Shown one piece after another: positions 1 to 8,891 of a DNA stretch of 64,000 bases (within the stretch, counting starts at the first letter, position 1; every line of letters begins with the position of its first letter). Origin of the DNA: Actinoallomurus iriomotensis (lineage in GTDB: Bacteria; Actinomycetota; Actinomycetes; Streptosporangiales; Streptosporangiaceae). The position numbers were made by a program, and so were the translations under genes. The notes under the pieces are model-generated. The model ran no database searches. It was not told the origin of the DNA and saw only the letters and a program-made list of their open reading frames with translations. Location of the stretch: positions 273,898 through 337,897 of the forward strand of contig NZ_BSTJ01000001.1 of the NCBI RefSeq assembly GCF_030269445.1. The letters are read 5' to 3'.

Positions 1-434
1 TCGAAGTACTCGTGGGCGATGAGGACCGGGTTGCGCGGACGGCCGCCGTAGGTCGCCACCGCGACCCGCGCCCCGGTCTCGTAGGCCGCCCGCAGCCGCC
101 GCACGGCCGCGGCGGTGACGTGGGGCTGGTCGACCAGGGCGATCACCACGGCCGGGCAGGCGGGCGCGAGCGCGGACAGCCCGGTCCGCAGCGAGGAGCC
201 CATCCCGCTGCGCCATTCGGGGTTGTGCACGACCACGGCGCCCGCGACGTCGACGCGCGCCGCGCCGGTGATCACGACGATCGGCGTGCAGCCGGCCTCG
301 TGCAGCATCCGCACGCCCCGGTCCACCAGGCGCGTCCCGTCGATCTCGACGAGCGCCTTCGGCGTACCGAGCCTGCTCCCCTCCCCCGCGGCGAGCAACA
401 GTCCCGCGGGCGCTCCCGCATGCCTGGTCTCCAT
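1..434 (-). CDS. MobA-like nucleotidyltransferase (partial, 3' end outside window)
   Basis: The 144 visible codons begin with an ATG and run off the left edge, so the C-terminus is missing. The N-terminus has the glycine-rich nucleotide-binding loop of the MobA/MocA family (LLAAGEGSRLGTPKAL), followed by the acidic metal-binding stretch ALVDQPHVT and the motif NPEWRSGMGSSLRTGL. Known members transfer CMP or GMP to molybdopterin. Lying downstream of XdhC, a VWA protein and a MoxR ATPase on the same strand, it most likely makes the cytidylated molybdenum cofactor for a CO-dehydrogenase or xanthine-dehydrogenase type enzyme. The specific nucleotide is inferred from context, not visible in the sequence. 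Confidence 0.85.
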   Translation of the reverse strand, partial: METRHAGAPAGLLLAAGEGSRLGTPKALVEIDGTRLVDRGVRMLHEAGCTPIVVITGAARVDVAGAVVVHNPEWRSGMGSSLRTGLSALAPACPAVVIALVDQPHVTAAAVRRLRAAYETGARVAVATYGGRPRNPVLIAHEYF

Positions 435-608
435 GCTCGGACAGCGTATCCACGTCCCGCGCCGCCGACCGGCCGAATCGCTGATCATCATCGCCCCGGT
501 GCCGCGATCACGTGCCAATCCCGGCATATCGGGGAAGGGCCTGGCAGAGGGCGCGAAGGCCCGCTCGCCGAGGCCGGCACCACCCGCAGGTGACACCCGG
601 GCCGTCTT

Positions 609-643
609 CACGGTGCCTGGCGCCCGGCCGTTCAGGCACCGTG
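609..643 (-). terminator. Hairpin over the xdhC stop codon
   Basis: An 11-bp perfect inverted repeat (CACGGTGCCTG / CAGGCACCGTG) with a 13-nt loop overlaps the stop codon of the XdhC gene and precedes the MobA-like gene. There is no U-tract, as is usual in high-GC actinomycetes. It could terminate or attenuate transcription before the MobA-like gene, which lies 197 bp further on. Confidence 0.45.
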
Positions 644-1735
644 GATGCGGCCCGCCGTGTCGGTGAGGGCCTGGCCGGTCCCGCCCCAGCGGAGCTGGAT
701 CAGTTCGGCCGCGATCGAGACCGCGGTCTCCTCCGGGGTGCGCGCGCCCAGGTCCAGGCCGATCGGCGAGCGGAGGCGGGCGATCTCCGCGTCCGTGACG
801 CCCGCGTCGCGGAGGCGCGCGAGGCGGTCGTCGTGGGTGCGGCGGGAGCCCATCGCGCCCACGTAGCCCGCGCGGGTGCGCAGCGCCACCTCCAGCAGCG
901 GCACGTCGAACTTCGGGTCGTGGGTCAGCACGCAGATCACCGTGCGCTCGTCCACGTCCGCCTCGGCCTCGGTGAGGAACTTGTGCGGCCACTTCACCAC
1001 GACCTCGTCCGCCTCGGGGAACCGCTTGGCGGTCGCGAAGACCGGGCGGGCGTCGCAGACGGTCACGTGGTAGCCGAGGAACTTGCCGATCCGGGCGACG
1101 GCCGCGGCGAAGTCGATCGCGCCGAACACCAGCATGCGCGGCGGCGGAGCGAACGAGTGGACGAACACGCCCAGCTCGTCGAGCCGGCGCTCGCCGTTGC
1201 GGCCGTACCGGCGGATGCCGGTGGTGCCCTGGGCGAGCATGCCGCGCACGTCGTCGTCCACGGCCTCGTCCAGCCGCTCGACGCCGAGTGAGCCCTCCGC
1301 GCGCTCCCCCCACACGATCCGCCGGGCGCCGATCTCGCCGGGGCCCTCGATCACGGTGGCGATCGCGACCGGCTCGTGCCGCTCGATGGAGGCGACGATC
1401 TCGCCGAACAGCGGGAACGTCCGCGGGCTGATCGGCTCGACGAGGATGTCGAGGATGCCGCCGCAGGTCAGCCCGACGGCGAAGGCGTCGTCGTCGCTGA
1501 CGCCGTACCGCTGCACGACCGGCCGGCCCGACTCCACGACCTCCTGTGCCAGCTCGTACACCGCGCCCTCGACGCAGCCGCCGGACACGCTGCCCACGAC
1601 CTCACCGCCACCGGAGACGGCCATCGCGGCCCCTGCGGGACGTGGGGCGCTGCGGAAGGTGTTCACGACGGTCGCCAGCCCGAACGTCTCCCCCTCGTCG
1701 TACCACTTGGCGATATCGCCGAGGACGTCACGCAT
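632..1735 (-). CDS. XdhC/CoxI family molybdenum hydroxylase maturation protein
   Basis: This 367-residue protein has the two XdhC parts. The N-terminal part carries GSVSGGCVEG (residues 48-57) and LTCGG (89-93). The C-terminal Rossmann part carries PRMLVFGAIDFAAAV and the terminal GYVGAMGSRRT and IGLDLGARTPEETA motifs. XdhC proteins bind the molybdenum cofactor, help its sulfuration and insert it into xanthine-dehydrogenase family enzymes. The start codon overlaps the stop of the upstream VWA gene by 8 nt (ATGCGTGA), so the two are translationally coupled. With the adjacent CoxD- and CoxE-like genes it forms a cox-type accessory cluster. The hydroxylase subunits themselves are not in the window. 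Confidence 0.9.
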   Translation of the reverse strand: MRDVLGDIAKWYDEGETFGLATVVNTFRSAPRPAGAAMAVSGGGEVVGSVSGGCVEGAVYELAQEVVESGRPVVQRYGVSDDDAFAVGLTCGGILDILVEPISPRTFPLFGEIVASIERHEPVAIATVIEGPGEIGARRIVWGERAEGSLGVERLDEAVDDDVRGMLAQGTTGIRRYGRNGERRLDELGVFVHSFAPPPRMLVFGAIDFAAAVARIGKFLGYHVTVCDARPVFATAKRFPEADEVVVKWPHKFLTEAEADVDERTVICVLTHDPKFDVPLLEVALRTRAGYVGAMGSRRTHDDRLARLRDAGVTDAEIARLRSPIGLDLGARTPEETAVSIAAELIQLRWGGTGQALTDTAGRIHGA

Positions 1736-2825
1736 TTCCGATCACCCCTGCCAGTTCTTCCAGTGCGGCCAGGCTGTGACCGGCCACGAAGTGGTCAACG
1801 TACGGAAGCGCCGCGAGCATCCCTCCGGTGAGCGGTTCGTAGCCCGGCTGGGCCTTGTGCGGGTTGGACCACACCACCCGGTACGCGAGCCGGCGCAGCC
1901 GCGCCATCTGCTCGCCGAGGAGTGACGGGTCACCGCGTTCCCAGCCGTCGGAGGCGATGACGACGATCGCGCCGCGGGCCATGCCGCGCTGCCCGAAGCG
2001 GTCGAGGAACTCCTTCAGCTCCTCCCCCAGCCTCGTGCCGCCGCTCCAGTCCGGGATCGCCGCCGACACCGTCCGCATCGCGGCGTCCGGCTCGCGGTGC
2101 CGCAGCTCCCGCGTGACCCGGGTCAGCCGGGTGCCCGCGCTGAAGACCTCCGTCGTACGCGGCGCGGAGCGGACGGCGGCGTGCGCGAAGCGCAGGAGCA
2201 CGTCGGCATACGGGCTCATCGAGCCGCTCACGTCCACGATCAGCACGACGCGCCGCGGCCGGGTGCGGTGGGCGCGGTAGCGCAGGCCGGAGATCTCCCC
2301 GCCGCGCCGCAGGATGGAGCGGACCGTACGGTGCTGGTCGAGACGCCCGCGATGCCGCGCGGTGAAGCGCCGCGACCGGCGCCGGGCGGAGACGTCGTCG
2401 AGCAGGGCGAGCAGCCGGTGCACCTCGGCACGCTCGGCGGCGCTGAGCCGGGCCACGTCCCGCGAGCGCAGCACCTCGATCTCGCTGGCGGTCGCCAGGG
2501 ACACGTCGTCGGGCTCGTCGCCGCCCTCGGCCGTGCCCGGCGTGGCGGCCGGCCTGATGACGGTGACCGGGGGCGGCATCGTGCGGGTCACCGGGGGCGT
2601 GCGGCCGGTGAAGTACGCGGCGAAGCACCGGTCGTAGCGCGGCAGGTCGGCCGGGTCGGCGCACATGGTCAGCCGCCCGGCCCAGTACACGTCACCCGGA
2701 TCGAGCACGTCGAGGTGGCTCACCGCGTCGATCATCGCCTGGACGCGTTCGGGATCGGCGCCGACGCCCGCGGCGCGGAGCGTACGGGCGAAGCCGGTGA
2801 GCGTCTCCACCACGTCCCGGGGCAC
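1728..2825 (-). CDS. VWA domain protein, CoxE-like
   Basis: The 365-residue protein has a helical N-terminal region typical of CoxE and a C-terminal von Willebrand A domain with a complete MIDAS start, VDVSGSMS at residues 197-204. CoxE proteins work with the MoxR ATPase CoxD in maturing the Mo-Cu centre of CO dehydrogenase and related enzymes. The gene follows the MoxR gene after 2 nt and overlaps the XdhC gene by 8 nt, which supports a single operon. An acidic and proline-rich linker (about residues 80-120) separates the two parts. Confidence 0.88.
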   Translation of the reverse strand: MPRDVVETLTGFARTLRAAGVGADPERVQAMIDAVSHLDVLDPGDVYWAGRLTMCADPADLPRYDRCFAAYFTGRTPPVTRTMPPPVTVIRPAATPGTAEGGDEPDDVSLATASEIEVLRSRDVARLSAAERAEVHRLLALLDDVSARRRSRRFTARHRGRLDQHRTVRSILRRGGEISGLRYRAHRTRPRRVVLIVDVSGSMSPYADVLLRFAHAAVRSAPRTTEVFSAGTRLTRVTRELRHREPDAAMRTVSAAIPDWSGGTRLGEELKEFLDRFGQRGMARGAIVVIASDGWERGDPSLLGEQMARLRRLAYRVVWSNPHKAQPGYEPLTGGMLAALPYVDHFVAGHSLAALEELAGVIGNA

Positions 2826-2827
2826 GG

Positions 2828-3742
<915 letters not shown>

Positions 3743-3777
3743 GCATCAAGGCTACTTCCCGCGCCGGGGCGGGACGC

Positions 3778-4290
3778 TCACGCCTCGGACAGGTAGTACG
3801 GGATCTTCGTCTCGCGGGCGTGCAGCGCGGGCGGAAGCCGGCGCCCGACGCGGCCGAGCCTGCGACGGGCCTCGTCCGGCGGGAAGAAGGCGTGGTCGTC
3901 CAGCTCGTCCTCCTGCAGCCGGATCCGCTCGGGGCCGTCGAGCTCGCCGCCGTCGAAGATGAAGGTCACGATGGGGCGGGGCCGCGGAGCGCGGGCAGGC
4001 GCCCAGCCGACGAGCAGCAGCGGCCCGACCGGCAGGTCGAGGCCGATCTCCTCCTTCACCTCACGGGCGCAGGTGGCCTCGGGCGGCTCGCCCTCGTCGG
4101 CCGTGCCGCCGGGCATCAGCCAGTGGTCGAGATAGTGGGGTTTGACCAGCAGGACCCGCCCGGTGGGGTCGGTGATCAGCGCTCCGGCCGCGACGTACGC
4201 GGCGGGGAGCCCGGCGTAGTAGATCTCCGGCTCGACGAAGCCGGCCGGCCGTGTCACCGCCGGACGGTCCCCCTGAACGTCATCGGTCAC
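3778..4290 (-). CDS. Nudix hydrolase
   Basis: The 170-residue protein contains a perfect Nudix box, G-x5-E-x7-REV-x-EEIG, at residues 62-84 (GTADEGE then REVKEEIGL). Such enzymes hydrolyse nucleoside diphosphates linked to another moiety; the substrate cannot be read from the sequence. It starts with GTG and ends 35 bp before the MoxR gene, so it may lead the cox-like operon. No Shine-Dalgarno sequence is visible in front of the GTG, so the message may be leaderless. Confidence 0.85.
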   Translation of the reverse strand: MTDDVQGDRPAVTRPAGFVEPEIYYAGLPAAYVAAGALITDPTGRVLLVKPHYLDHWLMPGGTADEGEPPEATCAREVKEEIGLDLPVGPLLLVGWAPARAPRPRPIVTFIFDGGELDGPERIRLQEDELDDHAFFPPDEARRRLGRVGRRLPPALHARETKIPYYLSEA

Positions 4291-4506
4291 CCGCAGGAGG
4301 CTACCGCTCCTCCCGACCGCGGACGGGCATCCGCCAGATGGTCGGTGAGAAGGGCGCGACAGACCGGTGCGTCAGGCCCTTCGGGATGCGCCGCTCCTCG
4401 TGCTCTTGGCGCGACATCGGCGAGCGTCGCCAGGCCTCACGCGCCTTTCGCGGGACCACGGCGGCCGGCGGGGATCACGTCGTGCGGAACTGTCGGGGCG
4501 CTCCGA

Positions 4507-4512
4507 TAGCTT
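4507..4512 (+). promoter_or_regulatory. Candidate -10 box of a leaderless promoter
   Basis: TAGCTT fits the actinobacterial -10 consensus TAnnnT and lies 6 nt before the ATG of the SWIM protein gene, so the transcript would start at or next to the start codon. No clear -35 box is visible. Confidence 0.4.
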
Positions 4513-4518
4513 CCGGTC

Positions 4519-5013
4519 ATGATCGAAACAGCCGCTCGGGAGCAGCGCAGCGCCGAGCCGGTCGTGCGACCCGTACGCCCCCGCAAGCTGGGCAAAGTCC
4601 CCTTCGTCGAACTGGCGGACGGGCGGCTGCAGGGCGTCGTGTCGAGCGGTTCGGACCTCGCCCGCGTCTACGTCTCCTCGATCAGCGCCGCCACCCACGG
4701 GTTCAGCTGCAGCACCAACAACAACCGCCCGTGCGGCGGGCTGTCGGGCGGCTCCCCGTGCAAGCACCTGCGAGCGCTCGCCGACGAGGCCGTGCTGCAG
4801 TACGGCCTCGACCGCGTCACCCGCTACCTGCGCGTGGAGGCCGGTGACGACGACGACCTGATGAGCCGCCTGGACGGCACCCGCGAGGCCGCGCCGGCGG
4901 CCGGGGTGTTCAGCCGTTTCCTGCGGCATCTGGCCTACCTCGAACTCCCCGGCAGCACGGCGCCGATCGCCGAGATGCACTGGTTCCCGGCCGTCTCCGC
5001 GGAGGTCCGCTGA
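4519..5013 (+). CDS. SWIM-type zinc finger protein
   Basis: The 164-residue protein has one recognisable feature, a compact metal site C64-x7-C72-x8-C81-x-H83 ending in PCKHLRAL, which fits a SWIM zinc finger (CxCx(n)CxH-like). SWIM domains usually bind nucleic acid or protein partners. It is the first gene of a five-gene operon. Its stop codon overlaps the next start (TGATG). In E. coli-type yehLMPQ clusters one longer SWIM protein accompanies VWA and MoxR genes; here the SWIM finger and the following 486-residue protein appear to be separate genes. Function is unknown. Confidence 0.75.
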   Translation: MIETAAREQRSAEPVVRPVRPRKLGKVPFVELADGRLQGVVSSGSDLARVYVSSISAATHGFSCSTNNNRPCGGLSGGSPCKHLRALADEAVLQYGLDRVTRYLRVEAGDDDDLMSRLDGTREAAPAAGVFSRFLRHLAYLELPGSTAPIAEMHWFPAVSAEVR

Positions 5014-6473
5014 TGCTCGGGGTCCAGCTCGCCGAGCTGACCGGCGCGGCGCCGGACGGCACGGAGGAGGCGCTCGACCTGGTGGCCGGGTTCGACGACG
5101 CCCTCGCACACGGGCTCGGCCGGCTCGGCGGGGAGCGATCCGCGGCGCTGACCGCGTTGGCCGGCGCCCTGGACGCGACGCCGCTCGGCCCGGCCGTGCG
5201 CGAGGCCGCCGAGAAGATCGCCGCCGGTTCCGTCACGGACGAGCACCTCGCGGCACTGGCCGGAGGGCGCACCGCGCTGTTCGGCGCCGTCCACGACGCC
5301 CTGCTCGGCCGGCTCGACGCCGCGCTCGGCCGTACGAGGGCCGGCTGGGCCGAGGCCGCGATCGAGACCGATGCCGAGGCTCCCCTGCTCGGCGCCGCCC
5401 GCTCCTGGCTCCAGGAGCTGGCCATCACCGGATGGCGGGGCGTCGACCACGATCTCGTCTCCGCCTCCGACCAGGCCGTCGAGGCGCTGCTCGCCGACCC
5501 CGGCGCGCGGCGGCTCGCGGTGCTGCTCGACGGCCTCGCCGCCGAACTGCGGGCCTCCTCGCCCGTGGCCACGATGGAGCGGCTGCCGGTGCGGCGCTGG
5601 GCCGACCTCTGGGCACGGGCACTGCTGCTCTGCCGCCCGGGAGGTCGGTCGGGGCTGGTTGGTCGGGAAGAACCGGGAGGTCGGTCGGGGCCGGTTGGTC
5701 GGGAAGAACAGGGGTCGGTCGGCCGGGAGGAGCCCACGCAGGTGTCGGGGCGGCTGCTGATCCTCGGCGTCGACGTGCACGAGCACGCCACCGCGGTCCA
5801 GGCGCAGGTCCACGCGGTCCTCGAACCCGCCGGAGGGGCTCGGCCGCGCGTCGTACGCGTCAGCGTGGGCGCCGCGAAGGTGGACACGATCGTCGGCCCG
5901 GCGGTGTGGCGGCTGCTGGACGCGCATCCGACGCTGCTCGGCGCCCTGGCCGAGCGCCGCGGTCTGGACGTCACGGACATGTCCCTGCCGGCGAGCGGTG
6001 ACCTGATCTGGCACGACGACCGCGCCGCCCTGGCCGAACCCGCCGACCCGTTCGTCACCGCCCGCGTGCTGCTGCCGGAGGCCGCCTTCCCGGCCGTGCC
6101 GCCGCTGGAGCGCCACCCGGTGCGCATCGCCGAGCCCGTGCTGGTGGAGGGCCATCGGATCGGCGACGGCGCCGTCGAGCTGGACGGCCACACGCTCGCG
6201 CTCGACCTGGACCGGCTGCCGGGCCTCGGGCCGCTGACCCCGGCGATGGTGACCGCCGCCGAGGCGTGCGTCGGGCTGGTCCGCTGGGACGGCGGCCGGT
6301 GGACGCTCCAGCCGCTCGCCGTACGCGGCACGCTGAAGCGCAAGCCGTTCGAGGCGCACGGCGGCGACTGGGCGATGGGGCCCACCGACCCGAAGGTCGT
6401 GAAGGCCGAGGCCAAGGCCGGCGACGCGGTCGCCGTGCTCCGAGAGCGGGCGGGACGGCTGCTGCGACGATGA
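5013..6473 (+). CDS. Uncharacterised protein of the SWIM-VWA-MoxR operon
   Basis: This 486-residue protein matches no family I can name. It is alanine- and leucine-rich in the first 200 residues, probably helical, with no signal peptide or membrane segment. Around residues 209-235 it carries a tandem 12-residue repeat (G-G-R-S-G-x-V-G-R-E-E) that looks like a recently expanded linker. The C-terminal half is a mixed domain ending in a run rich in lysine and arginine. It overlaps its neighbours at both ends (TGATG upstream, ATGA downstream), so it is produced together with the SWIM and VWA proteins. It may correspond to the non-SWIM portion of longer SWIM proteins in related clusters. Confidence 0.8.
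   Translation: MLGVQLAELTGAAPDGTEEALDLVAGFDDALAHGLGRLGGERSAALTALAGALDATPLGPAVREAAEKIAAGSVTDEHLAALAGGRTALFGAVHDALLGRLDAALGRTRAGWAEAAIETDAEAPLLGAARSWLQELAITGWRGVDHDLVSASDQAVEALLADPGARRLAVLLDGLAAELRASSPVATMERLPVRRWADLWARALLLCRPGGRSGLVGREEPGGRSGPVGREEQGSVGREEPTQVSGRLLILGVDVHEHATAVQAQVHAVLEPAGGARPRVVRVSVGAAKVDTIVGPAVWRLLDAHPTLLGALAERRGLDVTDMSLPASGDLIWHDDRAALAEPADPFVTARVLLPEAAFPAVPPLERHPVRIAEPVLVEGHRIGDGAVELDGHTLALDLDRLPGLGPLTPAMVTAAEACVGLVRWDGGRWTLQPLAVRGTLKRKPFEAHGGDWAMGPTDPKVVKAEAKAGDAVAVLRERAGRLLRR
5637..5708 (+). repeat. 36-nt in-frame tandem repeat, two copies plus a degenerate third
   Basis: Two adjacent 36-nt units (5637-5672 and 5673-5708) differ at one base and encode the same 12-residue linker in the 486-residue protein. 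A partial third copy follows to about 5732. Confidence 0.9.
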
Positions 6474-7759
6474 CCGAGACACCCATCACCGCCCCGGGCG
6501 ACGAGACGCGCCGTCAGGTCCTCTACTGGCGGCTGCTGGCCCGGGTGTTCGACGCCGACGAGCAGCCCGCGCTGGAGACGGCGAGCGTGGCCATCGTCGA
6601 CGACGTCGGCCTGCCGACCGCGCTGCTCGACCCGTCCCTCTCGGTGGACAACCTCATCCAGCGCTTCCCCGAGCTGGGCGACGAGCTGCGCGGCCTGATG
6701 GCGGGCGGCGAGGCGGGAGGCGATCGCGTACGCCGGGCGGCGCTGATGTCGAAGCTGCTCCTCAGCGTGTTCGCCACCGGCTCGGGCAGCGTCACGGCCA
6801 CGCAGCTCGCGAGCTGGCAGAAGGACGCGGGCCGGCTCCGCGAAGCACTCGGCGAGGAGTGCGCGGGCGGGCTGGCCGGCACGCTGTCGGAGCTGGAGGG
6901 CGACCTCGTACGCCGCATGCGGCTCCGCGAGGTGCTGGCGGACCCGGCGCTGGCGAGCCGGCTGACGCCCAGCATGTCGCTGATCGAGCAGCTGCTGCGC
7001 GACAAGTCCAACCTGTCGGGCGTCGCCCTCGCCAACGCCAAGTCGCTGATCCGCCGCTACGTCGACGAGGTCGCACAGGTGCTGCGCACACAGGTCCAGC
7101 AGACGAGCGCGGGCACCCTCGACCGTTCGGTGCCGCCGAAGCGGGTCTTCCGCAACCTCGACCTCCAGCGCACGATCTGGAAGAACCTCACCAACTACAG
7201 CCCCGAGGACGAACGCCTCTACGTCGACCGGCTGTTCTACCGGCACACCGCCAAGCGCACCACGCCGCCCCGGCTGATCGTGGTGGTCGACCAGTCGGGC
7301 TCGATGGTCGACTCGATGGTCAACTGCACGATCCTCGCGTCGATCTTCGCGGGCCTGCCCAAGGTCGACGTGCACCTGATCGCGTACGACACCCGGGCGC
7401 TCGACCTGACGCCATGGGTGCACGATCCGTTCGAGGTGCTGCTGCGGACCAACCTCGGCGGCGGCAACGACGGGCCGGTGGCGATGGCGATGGCCCGGCC
7501 GAAGATCTCCAACCCGCGCGACACCGTGATGGTGTGGATCTCCGACTTCTACGAGTTCGACCGGTCCCAGCCGCTGTTCGACGGCATCGAGGCGGTGCAC
7601 CGCTCGGGGGTGAAGTTCATCCCGGTCGGCTCGGTGAACAGCTCGGGCCGGCAGAGCGTGAACCCCTGGTTCCGCCAGCGCTTCAAGGACCTCGGCACTC
7701 CCGTGATCTCAGGACACATCCGCAAGCTCGTGTTCGAGCTCAAGAACTTCCTCGCCTAG
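6470..7759 (+). CDS. VWA domain protein, MoxR partner (YehP-like)
   Basis: The 429-residue protein has a long helical N-terminal region and a C-terminal VWA domain with an intact MIDAS motif, VVDQSGSMVDSM, the DxSxS residues being at about 274-278. A second conserved VWA element, VMVWISDFYEF, follows. The start was set at the ATG overlapping the previous stop (ATGA). The MoxR ATPase is encoded 13 bp downstream, so this is a second, independent MoxR-VWA pair in the window. In YehP-type proteins the VWA domain is likewise C-terminal. Biological role not established. Confidence 0.85.
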   Translation: MTETPITAPGDETRRQVLYWRLLARVFDADEQPALETASVAIVDDVGLPTALLDPSLSVDNLIQRFPELGDELRGLMAGGEAGGDRVRRAALMSKLLLSVFATGSGSVTATQLASWQKDAGRLREALGEECAGGLAGTLSELEGDLVRRMRLREVLADPALASRLTPSMSLIEQLLRDKSNLSGVALANAKSLIRRYVDEVAQVLRTQVQQTSAGTLDRSVPPKRVFRNLDLQRTIWKNLTNYSPEDERLYVDRLFYRHTAKRTTPPRLIVVVDQSGSMVDSMVNCTILASIFAGLPKVDVHLIAYDTRALDLTPWVHDPFEVLLRTNLGGGNDGPVAMAMARPKISNPRDTVMVWISDFYEFDRSQPLFDGIEAVHRSGVKFIPVGSVNSSGRQSVNPWFRQRFKDLGTPVISGHIRKLVFELKNFLA

Positions 7760-7772
7760 GAGAGAAACGATC

Positions 7773-8891
7773 GTGACCGATGACATGCTCCGCGCCCCAG
7801 CCGAGGTCAAGTACGCCGAGGAGCTCGACTGGCTGGAGTCCGTCGACGACGGGCCAAAGCCGTTCTCCTGGCGGCTCAGCCCCCGCATGGTGCGCACGTT
7901 CGTGCTCGGGTCGGCGCGGTCCGACGGCCTCGACCGGGAGATCCCGCAGAAGTGGTTCGGCGACCGGACCTTCGTCGAGCGCGGCATCGTCACCCTGGCG
8001 TCCGACCGCGGCCTGCTGCTGATCGGCGACCCGGGCACCGGCAAGAGCTGGCTGGCCGAGCTGCTGTCCGCCGCGATCTCCCGCAACTCCACCCTGGTCG
8101 TGCAGGGTACGGCGGGCACCACGGAGGACCACGTCAAGTACTCCTGGAACGTCTCGATGGTGATCGCCAAGGGCCAGTCGCGCGAGTCGATGATCCCTTC
8201 GCCGATCATGACCGCGATGGAGCAGGGCGTGATCGGCCGGTTCGAGGAGCTGACCCGCTCGACCAGTGACGTGCAGGACGCGCTGATCTCGATCCTGTCC
8301 GAGAAGTACGTCTCCATCCCGGAGCTCGACCGCGACAACATCGTCTTCGCCCAGCCCGGGTTCTCGATCATCGCGACGGCCAACAGCCGCGACCGCGGCG
8401 TCAACGACCTGTCCTCGGCGCTGAAGCGCCGGTTCAACTTCGTCCGCATCCCGGTGGTGACCAACAAGCGCAGCGAGGCCGAGATCATCCGGTTCCGCAC
8501 CACCGAGCTGATGCGCCGGCACCGGATCGAGCTGGAGGTGCCGCCCACGCTGCTGGACGTCCTGCTGGAGAGCTTCGCCGACCTGCGGGCGGCCTCGGCG
8601 TCGGCCACCAGCGACGATGAGCGGCTGGAGTCCGCGCTGTCGACCGCCGAGCAGATCGGCGTGCTAGAAGACGCCATCCTGCACAGCCGCTTCTTCGGCG
8701 ACAGCTCGCTCCGCGCCGAGACGCTCGCGAGCTCGCTCGTCGGGTCGCTGGCCCGGCGCAGCCCCGAGGACCTCGCCATCTTGAACAAGTTCTGGCACGG
8801 CGTGGTCGAGCCGCGCGGCAAGAAGGACAAGGACGGTCCGTGGCACGCCTTCCTCGAAGGCGGCCGCGAGGCGATCGCCACCCTGTCATGA
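7773..8891 (+). CDS. MoxR-type AAA+ ATPase (YehL-like)
   Basis: The 372-residue AAA+ ATPase has Walker A GDPGTGKS (85-92), an acidic Walker B region GRFEELTRSTSDVQDAL in place of the usual DEINRA, and a sensor stretch IIATANSRDRGVNDLSSALK. The C-terminal lid is helical. It starts with GTG preceded by GGAGAG at good distance, and its stop overlaps the next start (ATGA). It belongs to the SWIM-VWA-MoxR-DUF5682 operon and is clearly different from the CoxD-like ATPase at 2828-3742. It probably remodels a target together with the VWA protein. Confidence 0.87.
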   Translation: MTDDMLRAPAEVKYAEELDWLESVDDGPKPFSWRLSPRMVRTFVLGSARSDGLDREIPQKWFGDRTFVERGIVTLASDRGLLLIGDPGTGKSWLAELLSAAISRNSTLVVQGTAGTTEDHVKYSWNVSMVIAKGQSRESMIPSPIMTAMEQGVIGRFEELTRSTSDVQDALISILSEKYVSIPELDRDNIVFAQPGFSIIATANSRDRGVNDLSSALKRRFNFVRIPVVTNKRSEAEIIRFRTTELMRRHRIELEVPPTLLDVLLESFADLRAASASATSDDERLESALSTAEQIGVLEDAILHSRFFGDSSLRAETLASSLVGSLARRSPEDLAILNKFWHGVVEPRGKKDKDGPWHAFLEGGREAIATLS

